From contig NZ_CP125295.1 in the NCBI RefSeq assembly GCF_030412785.1, positions 4,960,001-5,024,000 on the forward strand: a DNA stretch of 64,000 nucleotides, written 5' to 3'. This DNA is from Paraburkholderia sabiae (GTDB lineage Bacteria > Pseudomonadota > Gammaproteobacteria > Burkholderiales > Burkholderiaceae). The notes beneath the pieces were generated by a model. It did not search any database. It saw nothing but the letters and a program-made list of their open reading frames with translations, and was not told where the DNA came from. Positions 30,895 through 40,069 of this stretch are shown here, in pieces. Every line of letters starts with the position of its first letter. The stretch's first letter is position 1. The translations under genes were made by a program, and so were the position numbers.

Positions 30895-32715
30895 ATGCCT
30901 TTGCCTACCCCCCCCAGCAAGCTCGGCAATCTGTTGCCGCCTGATGAATACACGGCGAAGCCTGCAAAGCCTGGTCGAAAACAGGCGCAAGAAGGGGAGC
31001 AAGCCGCATCGGCCGAATATGGCCGCGCCAATGTTGCCGCACCGATGACGCACGCCGCCAACGCGGCCACCACCCTGCGCCCTGTCCCGCACGCCGTTCC
31101 CGCCACTGAAGAAGCCGCGCCGTCGCGCAGCCGCAAGTCGAAGCAGACGGCTGCGTTGCTGCAGCCGGTGCCGTCCGCGCCCGCCGCCGACGCGCAAACG
31201 GCAGCGCCCGTTGTCGCGCGCCGCGGCAAGGGTTCCGCCGAAGCAGAAGCGCCCGCCGCTGCCGGCGCCAAACCGGCGCGTACGGCTACGAAGAAAGGCG
31301 CGACCAAAGGCGCACAGGTCGAAATCCGCAAGCTGTTCGTGCTCGACACCAACGTGCTGATGCACGATCCGACCTGCCTCTTCCGCTTCGAGGAACACGA
31401 CGTCTATCTGCCCATGATGACGTTGGAAGAACTCGACAATCACAAGAAGGGGATGTCGGAAGTCGCGCGTAACGCGCGTCAGGTGAGCCGCACGCTGGAT
31501 ACGCTCGTCGCGAACGCGGGCGAGATGTCGGAAGGCATCCCCCTCGCGCGTCTCGGCAGCCGCGAAGCGCTCGGACGTCTGTATTTCCAGACGAAGCTCA
31601 CGCATATCGAGCCCGTCGAAGGCCTGCCGCAAGGCAAGGCCGACAACCAGATTCTCGGCGTCGTGCGCGCGTTGCAGCGCGACCGTGAGGATCGCCAGGT
31701 CGTGCTGGTGTCTAAAGACATCAACATGCGCATCAAGGCGCACGCGCTCGGCCTGCCCGCTGAAGACTACTTCAACGACCAGGTTCTCGAAGACAAGGAC
31801 CTGCTCTACTCCGGCATTCGCCAGCTGCCGCCCGACTTCTGGACGAAGCACGCGAAGGACATGGAGAGCTGGCAGGACACGAAGACGGGCACCACGTATT
31901 ACCGCGTGACGGGTCCGCTGTGCGCGTCGATGCTGGTCAACGAGTTCGTGTATCTGGAGCCGCAAAACGGCGAGCCGGCGTTTCACGCGATCGTGCGCGA
32001 GCTGAACGGCAAGACGGCGCTGCTGCAGACGCTGCGCGACTACGGCCACCACAAGAACAACGTGTGGGGCATCACGGCGCGCAACCGCGAGCAGAACTTC
32101 GCGCTGAACCTGTTGATGAATCCCGAGATCGACTTCGTCACGCTGCTCGGCCAGGCAGGCACGGGCAAGACGCTGGTCGCGCTCGCGGCTGGCCTTGCGC
32201 AGGTGCTCGACGACAAGCGCTACAACGAGATCATCGTGACGCGCGCGACGGTTCCCGTCGGCGAGGACATCGGCTTCCTGCCCGGCACCGAAGAGGAAAA
32301 GATGCAGCCGTGGATGGGCGCATTCGACGACAACCTCGAAGTGCTCCAGAAGACGGACGATGCCGCAGGCGAATGGGGCCGCGCGGCGACGCAGGAACTG
32401 ATCCGCTCGCGCCTGAAGATCAAGAGCATGAACTTCATGCGCGGCCGGACGTTCGTCGACAAGTATCTGATCATCGACGAGGCGCAGAACCTGACGCCGA
32501 AGCAGATGAAGACGCTTGTCACGCGCGCGGGTCCGGGCACGAAGATCATCTGTCTCGGCAACATCGCGCAGATCGATACGCCGTATCTGACGGAAGGCAG
32601 CTCGGGCCTCACGTATGTCGTCGATCGCTTCAAGGGCTGGGCGCACAGCGGGCATGTGACGCTGGCGCGCGGCGAGCGTTCGCGTCTGGCGGATTACGCG
32701 TCGGATATTCTGTAA
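30895..32715 (+). CDS. PIN-PhoH ATPase (PhoH2-type toxin/RNA helicase family)
   Basis: 606 residues from the ATG at 30895, preceded by GAGGGAAACC. The first 140 residues are a disordered Ala/Lys/Pro-rich region; then a PIN nuclease domain starts at FVLDTNVLMHDP (about 145-280) with acidic residues in EELDN; then a PhoH ATPase with Walker A GQAGTGKT (near residue 419) and Walker B IIDEAQN. PIN-PhoH proteins act as RNA helicase/ribonucleases. The long N-terminal tail is the unusual part. A terminator follows. Confidence 0.92.
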   Translation: MPLPTPPSKLGNLLPPDEYTAKPAKPGRKQAQEGEQAASAEYGRANVAAPMTHAANAATTLRPVPHAVPATEEAAPSRSRKSKQTAALLQPVPSAPAADAQTAAPVVARRGKGSAEAEAPAAAGAKPARTATKKGATKGAQVEIRKLFVLDTNVLMHDPTCLFRFEEHDVYLPMMTLEELDNHKKGMSEVARNARQVSRTLDTLVANAGEMSEGIPLARLGSREALGRLYFQTKLTHIEPVEGLPQGKADNQILGVVRALQRDREDRQVVLVSKDINMRIKAHALGLPAEDYFNDQVLEDKDLLYSGIRQLPPDFWTKHAKDMESWQDTKTGTTYYRVTGPLCASMLVNEFVYLEPQNGEPAFHAIVRELNGKTALLQTLRDYGHHKNNVWGITARNREQNFALNLLMNPEIDFVTLLGQAGTGKTLVALAAGLAQVLDDKRYNEIIVTRATVPVGEDIGFLPGTEEEKMQPWMGAFDDNLEVLQKTDDAAGEWGRAATQELIRSRLKIKSMNFMRGRTFVDKYLIIDEAQNLTPKQMKTLVTRAGPGTKIICLGNIAQIDTPYLTEGSSGLTYVVDRFKGWAHSGHVTLARGERSRLADYASDIL

Positions 32716-32736
32716 CGCGCGTTTTTGCTTCTTCTC

Positions 32737-32771
32737 AAGCCGCTTTCGGTGTAACCCGGAAGCGGCTTTTT
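32737..32771 (+). terminator. Intrinsic terminator after the PIN-PhoH gene
   Basis: Perfect 9-bp stem AAGCCGCTT / AAGCGGCTT, followed by TTT, 22 nt after the stop codon. Confidence 0.8.
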
Positions 32772-32970
32772 CATTTGCGCTTGTGTGACGCACTCTATGC
32801 GTGGTGCATTCAGCAACACACGGTTTGCGCGCGTATAGCGTCCGGGCAAAGCAACATTTAGCGCGTAAACTTCAAGTAATTCATCAAGAGTTGTTGCGAG
32901 AGGCCCGTCACGCGGGCTACCATCGGACATCGTCGGCTTTTGGCGAGCGTCTGCGCTCGTCCGTGCTTTC

Positions 32971-34038
32971 ATGCTTCGCCTCGCGCTGTCACTGTTGGTC
33001 GTCGCCCTGCTCGCCGCCTGCTCAGGCGCGCCGCAGAAGACCGTGCGCGGCTCGGGCGGATCGTCTGCGTCCTCAAGCGGCGCATATCGCACGACGCCGC
33101 CGGGCTTCCCCCGTTTCGTCGATCACAGCATCGGCCGCGAAGAAATCTCGATTCAGGCGATGAGCCTCGTCGGCGTGCCGTATCGCTGGGGCGGCAACAC
33201 GCCCGACAGCGGCTTCGATTGCAGCGGACTCGTACACTACGTCGTGCAGCGTGCGGCCTCGGTGAACCTGCCGCGCACCACCGCCGATATGAGTTCGCGC
33301 GGCGAATCCGTCGAACCCGACGAAGTCGCGCCCGGCGACCTGATCTTCTTCAACACGACCGGGCGCCCGCATTCGCACGTCGGGATTTACGTCGGCAAGC
33401 TGCGCTTCGTCAATGCGCCGTCGACGGGCGGCACCGTGCGGCTCGACTATCTGACCAATCCGTATTGGGCGAAGCGTTTCGACGGCATCCGCCGGGTCGC
33501 GCCTGCGTTGAGCAAGCCGGCGCCATTCGATGCGCCGAGTTATCAGGCTGCCGCGCCATCAACGCCTGCTGTGGCGACCGCCGAAGCTCCACGCGATGCC
33601 GCTGCTACGGAAGCCCAGGGTGGCGTGTCTCGCACTGTGTCCAGCGCTTATGCCGCCCAGTCGCGCACGCAAGCCGCGCCCGTCGCTAATACAGCGCCTG
33701 TGATGCCGGCCACGCCGCCCACAGCATCCGCCGATCAGTTCGAACCGCCGCCTCCCGGCATGAGCGCTGCACAAATGCAGGCGCGTGCGGCTGGCGCCGT
33801 GTCGCCGAACGTGTCGAATGCACCCGCACCCGACGCCATCGACGCAGCCGCCGATGCCTACGAACCGCCGCCGCCCGCAGCCATGGCAGCGCGTCAGGCC
33901 CGGCAGGCGCAGTCGTATAACGGATCGAACGGAGAAGCGGGCGGCGTGCAGATCATGCGCGCGTCGACGGCCTCGCGCCCCGTTCCCGCGCCGACGCAGA
34001 CCAACGACGACCCGATCGCCGGTTTCGCCAATTACTGA
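32971..34038 (+). CDS. NlpC/P60 (C40) peptidase lipoprotein
   Basis: 355 residues. A lipoprotein signal with lipobox LLAAC gives lipidated Cys17. The C40 domain (about 55-165) has the catalytic Cys in FDCSGLVHYV and His in HSHVGIYVG. Such enzymes cut the peptide stems of peptidoglycan. The C-terminal 180 residues are Ala/Pro-rich low complexity with two similar blocks around FEPPPPG and YEPPPPA, unlike the compact E. coli Spr/NlpC. No clear Shine-Dalgarno before the ATG at 32971. Confidence 0.9.
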   Translation: MLRLALSLLVVALLAACSGAPQKTVRGSGGSSASSSGAYRTTPPGFPRFVDHSIGREEISIQAMSLVGVPYRWGGNTPDSGFDCSGLVHYVVQRAASVNLPRTTADMSSRGESVEPDEVAPGDLIFFNTTGRPHSHVGIYVGKLRFVNAPSTGGTVRLDYLTNPYWAKRFDGIRRVAPALSKPAPFDAPSYQAAAPSTPAVATAEAPRDAAATEAQGGVSRTVSSAYAAQSRTQAAPVANTAPVMPATPPTASADQFEPPPPGMSAAQMQARAAGAVSPNVSNAPAPDAIDAAADAYEPPPPAAMAARQARQAQSYNGSNGEAGGVQIMRASTASRPVPAPTQTNDDPIAGFANY

Positions 34039-34170
34039 TCGAGTGGACGCAGGATCGCGAGATCAAAGCGGCACGCCTCGACGGCCCTGCCCGATTCGCC
34101 ACCCGTCAGCGCGCACCTCTGCTATCTTTTGACGATATTTCCCTCACTTCCCTGATGGCGGGTGACGACG

Positions 34171-34977
34171 ATGGATCTTGGTCTCAAAGACAAAGTGGTT
34201 CTGATAACGGGCGGCAGCAAGGGCATCGGACTCGCGTGCGCGCGCGCGTTTGCACAGGAAGGCGCGAAAGTCGCGATCGTATCGCGCGATCCCGCGAATC
34301 TCGCGCGCGCCCGCGAGCAGCTGGCGAGCGAAGGCTTGCACGTCCATCTGACGCGCGCCGATCTGCATGAGCCGCATAGCGCCGCCGATGTCGTCGAGGA
34401 AGCGACGAGCGCCGTGGGCCCGATCGACATTCTGATCAACAGCGCGGGCGCCGCGCGCCGCTACGATCCTGAAACGCTAGACGCCGCCGCCTTCAAGGCG
34501 ACGATGGAAGCCAAATATTTCCCGTACATCTACCCGCAGCAGGAAGTGCTGAAACGCATGGCCGAGCGCGTCAAATCGGGCGCTGCGAAGGAGCCCGGCA
34601 CGATCGTCAACATCATCGGGATGGGCGGCAAGATCGCGAGCGACATCCACATCGCGGGCGGCGCGGCCAATGCGGCGCTGATGCTCGCGACGGTCGGCCT
34701 CGCGCACTACTACGCGCGCTACGGCATCCGCATCAACGCGATCAATCCGGGCGCGACGTTGACGGAGCGTGTCGACGAAGCGCTGAAGCTGGAAGCGTCG
34801 CGCGAAGGCATCGACTCGGCCGAAGCGCTGGCGCGCGGCGAAGCAAGCGTGCCGCTCGGACGTTTCGCGAAACCGGAAGAAATTGCGGACGTCGCGCTGT
34901 TCTTGGCGAGCCGCCGCGCGAGCTATGTGACGGGCGCGATCGTCCCGATGGATGGAGGCAGCGCGCCGCTGATCTGA
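34171..34977 (+). CDS. SDR-family protein lacking the classical catalytic triad
   Basis: 268 residues from the ATG at 34171, 7 nt after GGCGGGTG; a GTG at 34162 is an alternative. Rossmann fold with the cofactor motif GGSKGIG and NSAGAA, so NAD(P) binding looks intact. The region that should hold Ser and YxxxK reads NIIGMGG and HIAGGAANAAL: aligned from GIRINAI backwards, the Tyr is Gly and the Lys is Asn. It is therefore either a noncatalytic or mechanistically different SDR. It has no clear operon partner; pit is convergent. Confidence 0.85.
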   Translation: MDLGLKDKVVLITGGSKGIGLACARAFAQEGAKVAIVSRDPANLARAREQLASEGLHVHLTRADLHEPHSAADVVEEATSAVGPIDILINSAGAARRYDPETLDAAAFKATMEAKYFPYIYPQQEVLKRMAERVKSGAAKEPGTIVNIIGMGGKIASDIHIAGGAANAALMLATVGLAHYYARYGIRINAINPGATLTERVDEALKLEASREGIDSAEALARGEASVPLGRFAKPEEIADVALFLASRRASYVTGAIVPMDGGSAPLI

Positions 34978-35010
34978 GCGCGGCGCGCTTTTTTAGAAGC
35001 TTCTGGAGCT

Positions 35011-36021
35011 TTAGAAGATGCGGTGACCGAGCCACCAGCCGGCCGCCGCGAGCACGGCGGAGGCGGGAATCGTCAGCACCCACGCCCAGACGATATTGCC
35101 CGCGACGCCCCAGCGCACAGCCGAGAGTTTCTGTGTCGCGCCGACGCCGACGATCGCGCCCGTGATCGTATGCGTCGTGGATACGGGAATACCGAGGAAC
35201 GAAGCAACGAATAGCGTGATCGCGCCGCCCGCCTCTGCGCAAAAACCGCCGACCGGCTTGAGCTTGGTGATCTTCTGTCCCATCGTCCGCACGATGCGCC
35301 AGCCGCCGAACAGCGTGCCGAGACCCATCGACAGATAGCACGCGCCGATCACCCAGAGCGGCGGCGCGTCGCCCGTGGACGATGCGTAGCCCGTTGCGAT
35401 CAGCAGCATCCAGATGATGCCGATGGTCTTTTGCGCGTCGTTGCCGCCGTGACCGAGGCTGTACAGCCCCGCCGACAGCAACTGCAGCCGCCGGAAGCGC
35501 CGGTCGACCTTGCTCGGCGGCGTGCGGAAATAGATCCACGACACCAGCAGCATGAAGAACGAGCCCAGCACGAAACCGAGCAGCGGCGACACGAAGATGA
35601 ACGCGATCGTCTTCAGCAACCCGTCCCAGTTCAGCGCGCCCCAGCCCGATTTCGCGAGCGCGGAGCCCACCAGTCCGCCGATCAGCGCATGCGACGAGCT
35701 GGACGGAATGCCGTAGTACCACGTCACGATGTTCCAGCCGATCGCACCGACCAGCGCACCGAACACGACGTAGTGATCGACGATGCCGGGGTCGATCGTG
35801 CCCTTGCCGACCGTCTGCGCGACTTTCAGGTGAAAAATGAAATACGCGATGACGTTGAAGGCGGCCGCGAACGCGACGGCCTGTTGCGGCTTCAGCACGC
35901 CCGTCGACACGACCGTGGCGATCGAGTTCGCCGCGTCGTGAAAACCGTTCATGAAGTCGAAGACGAGCGCAACGACGACGAGCGTCGCGACCGCCCAGAT
36001 GGCGAGTTGTATCGAATGCAT
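35011..36021 (-). CDS. pit: Low-affinity inorganic phosphate transporter (PiT family)
   Basis: 336 residues from the ATG at 36021 (MHSIQLAIW), which shares one base with the TAA stop of the preceding gene. PiT hallmark repeats are present: FMNGFHDAANSIAT near the N-terminus and GHGGNDAQKTIG in the middle, with about 9-10 hydrophobic helices. It imports metal-phosphate by proton symport in the inner membrane. Pairing with a DUF47 protein is typical of this subfamily. Confidence 0.94.
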   Translation of the reverse strand: MHSIQLAIWAVATLVVVALVFDFMNGFHDAANSIATVVSTGVLKPQQAVAFAAAFNVIAYFIFHLKVAQTVGKGTIDPGIVDHYVVFGALVGAIGWNIVTWYYGIPSSSSHALIGGLVGSALAKSGWGALNWDGLLKTIAFIFVSPLLGFVLGSFFMLLVSWIYFRTPPSKVDRRFRRLQLLSAGLYSLGHGGNDAQKTIGIIWMLLIATGYASSTGDAPPLWVIGACYLSMGLGTLFGGWRIVRTMGQKITKLKPVGGFCAEAGGAITLFVASFLGIPVSTTHTITGAIVGVGATQKLSAVRWGVAGNIVWAWVLTIPASAVLAAAGWWLGHRIF

Positions 36022-36647
36022 TACGCGTTTTCCAGCACGATGCCTTCGATGATGTTCGCCACGTCCTCGCACTTGTCCGTGATCGCTTCGAGCAGTTCGT
36101 AGATCGCTTTCAGCTTGATCAGCGTCTTGACGTCGTCCTCTTCGCGGAAGAGCTTCGACATCGCCGAGCGCAGCACGCGGTCGGCATCCGACTCCAGACG
36201 GTCGATGTCTTCGCACGCTTTCAGGATCTCGCGCGCCTGCTTCATGTCCGACAACATGCCAACGGCCGCCTGCACGCGTTCGCAGCAAGCCGTCGAAATG
36301 TGGGCGAGCTGGCTCGCCTCCGACGTGACGGCCCGCACGTCGTACAGCGAAATAGCCGTGGCGACGTCCTCCATCAGGTCGAGGATGTCGTCCATCGTGG
36401 TGATCAGCTTGTGGATTTCGTCGCGGTCGAGCGGCGTGATGAAGGTCTTGTGCAGCAGATCGATGGTTTCGTGCGTCAGTTTGTCGGCCGCTTTTTCGGC
36501 CGTTTGCACGTTTTGCTTGTGAATCTCGGCGTCGCCGAGGTTATCGATCAACAGTTCGAGTTCGCGGCTGCCGGAAACGATGTGCTTGGCGTGCGCGTTG
36601 AAGATTTCAAAGAATTTGCCCTCGGTGGGCATGAATCGACCGAACAT
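36021..36647 (-). CDS. DUF47/PhoU-like phosphate transport accessory protein
   Basis: 208-residue all-helical protein (MFGRFMPTEGKFFEIF) with acidic metal-binding patches such as EIHKLITTMDDILDLMED. DUF47 proteins resemble PhoU and are thought to control the adjacent Pit transporter. Translationally coupled to pit through a TAATG junction. Confidence 0.93.
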   Translation of the reverse strand: MFGRFMPTEGKFFEIFNAHAKHIVSGSRELELLIDNLGDAEIHKQNVQTAEKAADKLTHETIDLLHKTFITPLDRDEIHKLITTMDDILDLMEDVATAISLYDVRAVTSEASQLAHISTACCERVQAAVGMLSDMKQAREILKACEDIDRLESDADRVLRSAMSKLFREEDDVKTLIKLKAIYELLEAITDKCEDVANIIEGIVLENA

Positions 36648-36796
36648 TGGGGTCCCGGGAAATGGTCACGGTGTGGCTGTCATAAAACCGCAACATTGTA
36701 CCTTTCCGGACCATCCCGAGTGCGCCGCGCGCCCAGGTTTTGTGCGCGCGCGCAACGCCAGGCGCAACCGGGTTTCCCCGTTTGCGCCCAGATGTG

Positions 36797-38185
36797 CTAC
36801 TCGCCGCCGTAGAAATTCTGCGGACCCGCAAAGTTATCGAACTTCGTGAATTGTCCATGGAACGTGAGTCGAACGGGGCCGATCGGACCGTTACGCTGCT
36901 TGCCGATGATAATTTCGGCGGTGCCCTTGTCGGGGCTGTCCGGGTTGTAGACTTCGTCGCGGTAAATGAACAGGATCACGTCCGCGTCCTGTTCGATTGC
37001 ACCTGATTCGCGCAAGTCCGACATCACCGGGCGCTTGTTCGGGCGCTGTTCGAGGCCTCGATTCAACTGCGACAGCGCGATCACGGGCACGTCGAGTTCC
37101 TTGGCGAGACTCTTCAACGAACGTGAGATTTCCGAGATTTCGGTCGCACGGTTTTCGCCCGACGACGAGCCGCTCATCAGCTGCAAATAGTCGATGATGA
37201 TCAGCCCGAGCTTGCCGCATTGCCGCGACAGACGGCGCGCGCGCGAGCGCAGTTCCATCGGGTTCAGGCCGCCCGTTTCGTCGATGAAAATCTGCGCCTC
37301 GCTCATTTTCTGCACGGCGTGCGTGAGCTTCGGCCAATCCTCGTCGGTCAGACGCCCGGTTCGCATACGATGCTGGTCCAGTCGGCCGACGGAGCCGAGC
37401 ATACGCATGATCAGCTGCGTGCCCGGCATTTCCATCGAGAACACGGCAACGGGAAGACCATACTCGACGGCCACGTATTCGCCGACGTTCATCGAAAACG
37501 CCGTCTTACCCATCGACGGACGCCCTGCCACGATGATCAGTTCGCCGCCGTGCATGCCCGACGTCATGCGGTCCAGATCGACGAAGCCAGTCGGCGTGCC
37601 CGTCACGTCGCTCGGATTGGCCGTGTGATACAGCGTGTCGATGCGCTCGACGACCTGCGTCAACAGTGGCCCGATTTCGAGGAAGCCCTGCGTGCCGCGC
37701 GCGCCGTCTTCGGCGATCGAGAACACTTTCGACTCGGCCTCGTCGAGCAACTGGCGGACTTCCTTGCCTTGCGGATTGAAGGCGTCGGCGGAAATTTCGT
37801 CGGCCACGGACACAAGGCGGCGCAGCACCGCGCGGTCGCGCACGATTTCCGCATAGCGCCGGATGTTGGCCGCGCTCGGCGTGTTCTGCGCGAGCGCGTT
37901 CAGATACGCGAGCCCGCCGACGTCGTCGGCCTTGCCTGAGGTGGTCAGCGCTTCGTACACGGTCACGACGTCGGCGGGACGCGTCGCCGCGATCAACCTG
38001 CCGATGTGCTCGAAGATGACACGGTGGTCGAAGCGGTAGAAGTCGCTTTGCGCGAGGAAGTCAGCGATGCGGTCCCATGCGGCGTTGTCGAGCAGCAGAC
38101 CGCCCAGTACCGATTGCTCGGCCTCGATAGAATGGGGCGGGACTTTCAGCGACTCGATTTGAGGATCTTTCGACGGTGCGTTCAT
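36797..38185 (-). CDS. dnaB: Replicative DNA helicase
   Basis: 462 residues: N-terminal DnaB domain (about 12-115), linker helix, and RecA-like motor with Walker A GRPSMGKTAF and IIIDYLQLM. It unwinds DNA at the replication fork as a hexamer. The gene lies downstream of rplI, separated by a strong terminator, so it may be transcribed on its own. Confidence 0.97.
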   Translation of the reverse strand: MNAPSKDPQIESLKVPPHSIEAEQSVLGGLLLDNAAWDRIADFLAQSDFYRFDHRVIFEHIGRLIAATRPADVVTVYEALTTSGKADDVGGLAYLNALAQNTPSAANIRRYAEIVRDRAVLRRLVSVADEISADAFNPQGKEVRQLLDEAESKVFSIAEDGARGTQGFLEIGPLLTQVVERIDTLYHTANPSDVTGTPTGFVDLDRMTSGMHGGELIIVAGRPSMGKTAFSMNVGEYVAVEYGLPVAVFSMEMPGTQLIMRMLGSVGRLDQHRMRTGRLTDEDWPKLTHAVQKMSEAQIFIDETGGLNPMELRSRARRLSRQCGKLGLIIIDYLQLMSGSSSGENRATEISEISRSLKSLAKELDVPVIALSQLNRGLEQRPNKRPVMSDLRESGAIEQDADVILFIYRDEVYNPDSPDKGTAEIIIGKQRNGPIGPVRLTFHGQFTKFDNFAGPQNFYGGE

Positions 38186-38273
38186 GGGGTGGAATTATCG
38201 AACAAATAGAGACGACGGGATAGCTGCTCGCTTCGCAAACCGCTCGGACACGTAAATCGATGATTGCGAAGAC

Positions 38274-38307
38274 AAAAAAGGCAGAGGCCGGTTTCCCGGC
38301 CCCTGCC
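38274..38307 (-). terminator. Intrinsic terminator between rplI and dnaB
   Basis: Read on the minus strand, a 12-bp stem (GGCAGGGGCCGG / CCGGCCTCTGCC, one G-T pair) with a 4-nt loop is followed by six T. It lies 53 nt after the rplI stop and ends the ribosomal protein transcript. Confidence 0.9.
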
Positions 38308-38359
38308 CTTCATCGCCAGAAATTTCCTGGCGATCTGACTTCTTGTCTTGGCGCGATGC

Positions 38360-38812
38360 TTAGACGTGCTCGCCCAGCACCGACACCGTGACATCGACGA
38401 GGACGTCCGTGTGCAGCGCCACTTGGACCGGATGGTCGCCGACGATCTTCAGCGGGCCTTCCGGCAGACGCACTTGCGCCTTTTCCACTTCGAAGCCTTG
38501 CTTGCCCAGTGCAGCAGCGATGTCCGCGTTCGTGACCGAACCGAACAGACGGCCGTCGACGCCAGCCTTCTGGCCGATCTGAACCGTCAGACCTGCCAGC
38601 TTTTCGCCTTGAGCCTGAGCAGCCGTCAGCTTTTCAGCGGCGACCTTTTCCAGTTCTGCGCGGCGAACTTCGAATTCAGCGATTGCGTCCTTCGTTGCGC
38701 GGCGTGCCTTCTTGTTCGGGATCAGGAAGTTACGTGCGTAACCGTCCTTGACCTTGACGATGTCGCCCAGGTTGCCGACGTTCAGGACTTTTTCGAGAAG
38801 AATGATTTGCAT
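38360..38812 (-). CDS. rplI: 50S ribosomal protein L9
   Basis: 150 residues with the L9 start [17 protein letters not shown], the signature [10 protein letters not shown], a long connecting helix and the C-terminal domain. Strong AAGGAG before the ATG. Last gene of the rpsF-priB-rpsR-rplI run. Confidence 0.98.
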   Translation of the reverse strand: MQIILLEKVLNVGNLGDIVKVKDGYARNFLIPNKKARRATKDAIAEFEVRRAELEKVAAEKLTAAQAQGEKLAGLTVQIGQKAGVDGRLFGSVTNADIAAALGKQGFEVEKAQVRLPEGPLKIVGDHPVQVALHTDVLVDVTVSVLGEHV

Positions 38813-38839
38813 TCGGATGCTCCTTGTGACGTCGACGGA

Positions 38840-39115
38840 TTAGGCCTTGTGCTGATCGGTGTACGGCATCAGCGCGAGGAAACGTGCGCGCTTGATGGCC
38901 GTGTCGAGCTGGCGTTGATAGTGGGCCTTGGTACCCGTCAGACGTGCCGGCGTGATCTTGCCGTTTTCGCCGATGAAGTCCTTCAGCGTATCGATGTCCT
39001 TGTAGTCGATCTGTTCGACACCTGCAGCCGTGAAACGGCAGAACTTCTTGCGCTTGAAGAGCGGGTTTTGTTGCTGACGACGCTTGTCGAATTTCTTACC
39101 AGTCGGGCGGGGCAT
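38840..39115 (-). CDS. rpsR: 30S ribosomal protein S18
   Basis: 91 residues with the conserved FKRKKFCRF and [10 protein letters not shown] motifs and the [10 protein letters not shown] end. It binds S6 on the platform of the 30S subunit. It starts 2 nt after the priB stop. Confidence 0.98.
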   Translation of the reverse strand: MPRPTGKKFDKRRQQQNPLFKRKKFCRFTAAGVEQIDYKDIDTLKDFIGENGKITPARLTGTKAHYQRQLDTAIKRARFLALMPYTDQHKA

Positions 39116-39117
39116 GA

Positions 39118-39417
39118 TTAGTCCTTTCCAATGTCCTGCAATTCTGTGATGTGAAACACCAGAGTTCTCGCGTTGCGGCTTTTCTTCGCCAGGAAGCCGG
39201 TGAAGAGCGTATCGACGCCCATTTCAACCCGCTCCAGCCTGCCGCTCGCTTCGCCGGCCGCAACCGCCTGCAAGGTCAGTTCGACGGTTCGGGCAATGCC
39301 CGCTTCGACGACCTGCGTGCGGTGTTGCAACGTACAGCCTGCAATCGGAACGCCGGCGGGGGTATACCGCACCGGTTCGCGTTCGACGACGCTTGCCGTG
39401 AGTTGCAGCCGGTTCAT
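39118..39417 (-). CDS. priB: Primosomal replication protein PriB
   Basis: 99-residue OB-fold single-strand-DNA-binding protein ([19 protein letters not shown]). PriB works with PriA to restart stalled replication forks. Its place between rpsF and rpsR is the classic arrangement. Confidence 0.95.
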   Translation of the reverse strand: MNRLQLTASVVEREPVRYTPAGVPIAGCTLQHRTQVVEAGIARTVELTLQAVAAGEASGRLERVEMGVDTLFTGFLAKKSRNARTLVFHITELQDIGKD

Positions 39418-39493
39418 CGGTTCCTTTTACGGTTGCCCGCGTAGTGACCTGATTAGCGGCGCGTGGTGACTCTGATGGCTTAACGGTTCTGCT

Positions 39494-39868
39494 TTAAGCC
39501 TGCGCTTCGGCCGACTGCGTTGCAGCTGCCTTCTTGGCTTCTTCGCGCTGCACTTCCTTCATCATCGGCGACGGGCCGGTTTCGGCCTTCTTCATCTTGA
39601 CGATGAGGTGACGCAGAACAGCGTCGTTGAACTTGAACGCGTGTTCCAGCTCGTCGAGCGTCGTCTGGTCGCATTCGATGTTCATGCAGACGTAGTGAGC
39701 CTTCGCGAGTTTCTCGATCATGTAGGCCAGTTGGCGACGGCCCCAGTCTTCGATACGGTGGATCTGGCCACCGTGCGACGTGATCGTGGACTTGTAACGC
39801 TCGATCATCGCGGGCACTTGCTCGCTTTGATCGGGGTGCACGATGAATACGATTTCGTAATGACGCAT
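39494..39868 (-). CDS. rpsF: 30S ribosomal protein S6
   Basis: 124 residues from the ATG at 39868 ([17 protein letters not shown]), preceded by AAAGGAG; the 17-codon upstream frame is discarded. Conserved [11 protein letters not shown] is present. The C-terminal Ala/Glu/Lys tail is longer than the core fold, as often in proteobacteria. First gene of its operon. Confidence 0.98.
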   Translation of the reverse strand: MRHYEIVFIVHPDQSEQVPAMIERYKSTITSHGGQIHRIEDWGRRQLAYMIEKLAKAHYVCMNIECDQTTLDELEHAFKFNDAVLRHLIVKMKKAETGPSPMMKEVQREEAKKAAATQSAEAQA

Positions 39869-40007
39869 GTTCACTCCTTTTGGATTAAAGCCACCCGGGC
39901 GTCGGAACCGGTGTGGCAAGTGAGAAGCCGAAGAATATAACCTGAATCGGCACTGTTTGCAAGATAAAGCGCGGGGCGGAGGCGCAATTCGGGCGTGTTT
40001 TCAATGA

Positions 40008-40050
40008 TTTAGGGGCGACGGACGCTCGAAAAGCGCCCGTCGCCCCTAAA
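40008..40050 (-). terminator. Perfect long hairpin, probable terminator of the sigma/anti-sigma transcript
   Basis: 14-bp perfect arms (TTTAGGGGCGACGG / CCGTCGCCCCTAAA) with an inner ACGCT/AGCGC extension, 19 nt after the anti-sigma stop. There is no long T-run, so termination is inferred from position and strength. Confidence 0.55.
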
Positions 40051-40069
40051 AGTCTGCCGGCAAGAGTTA

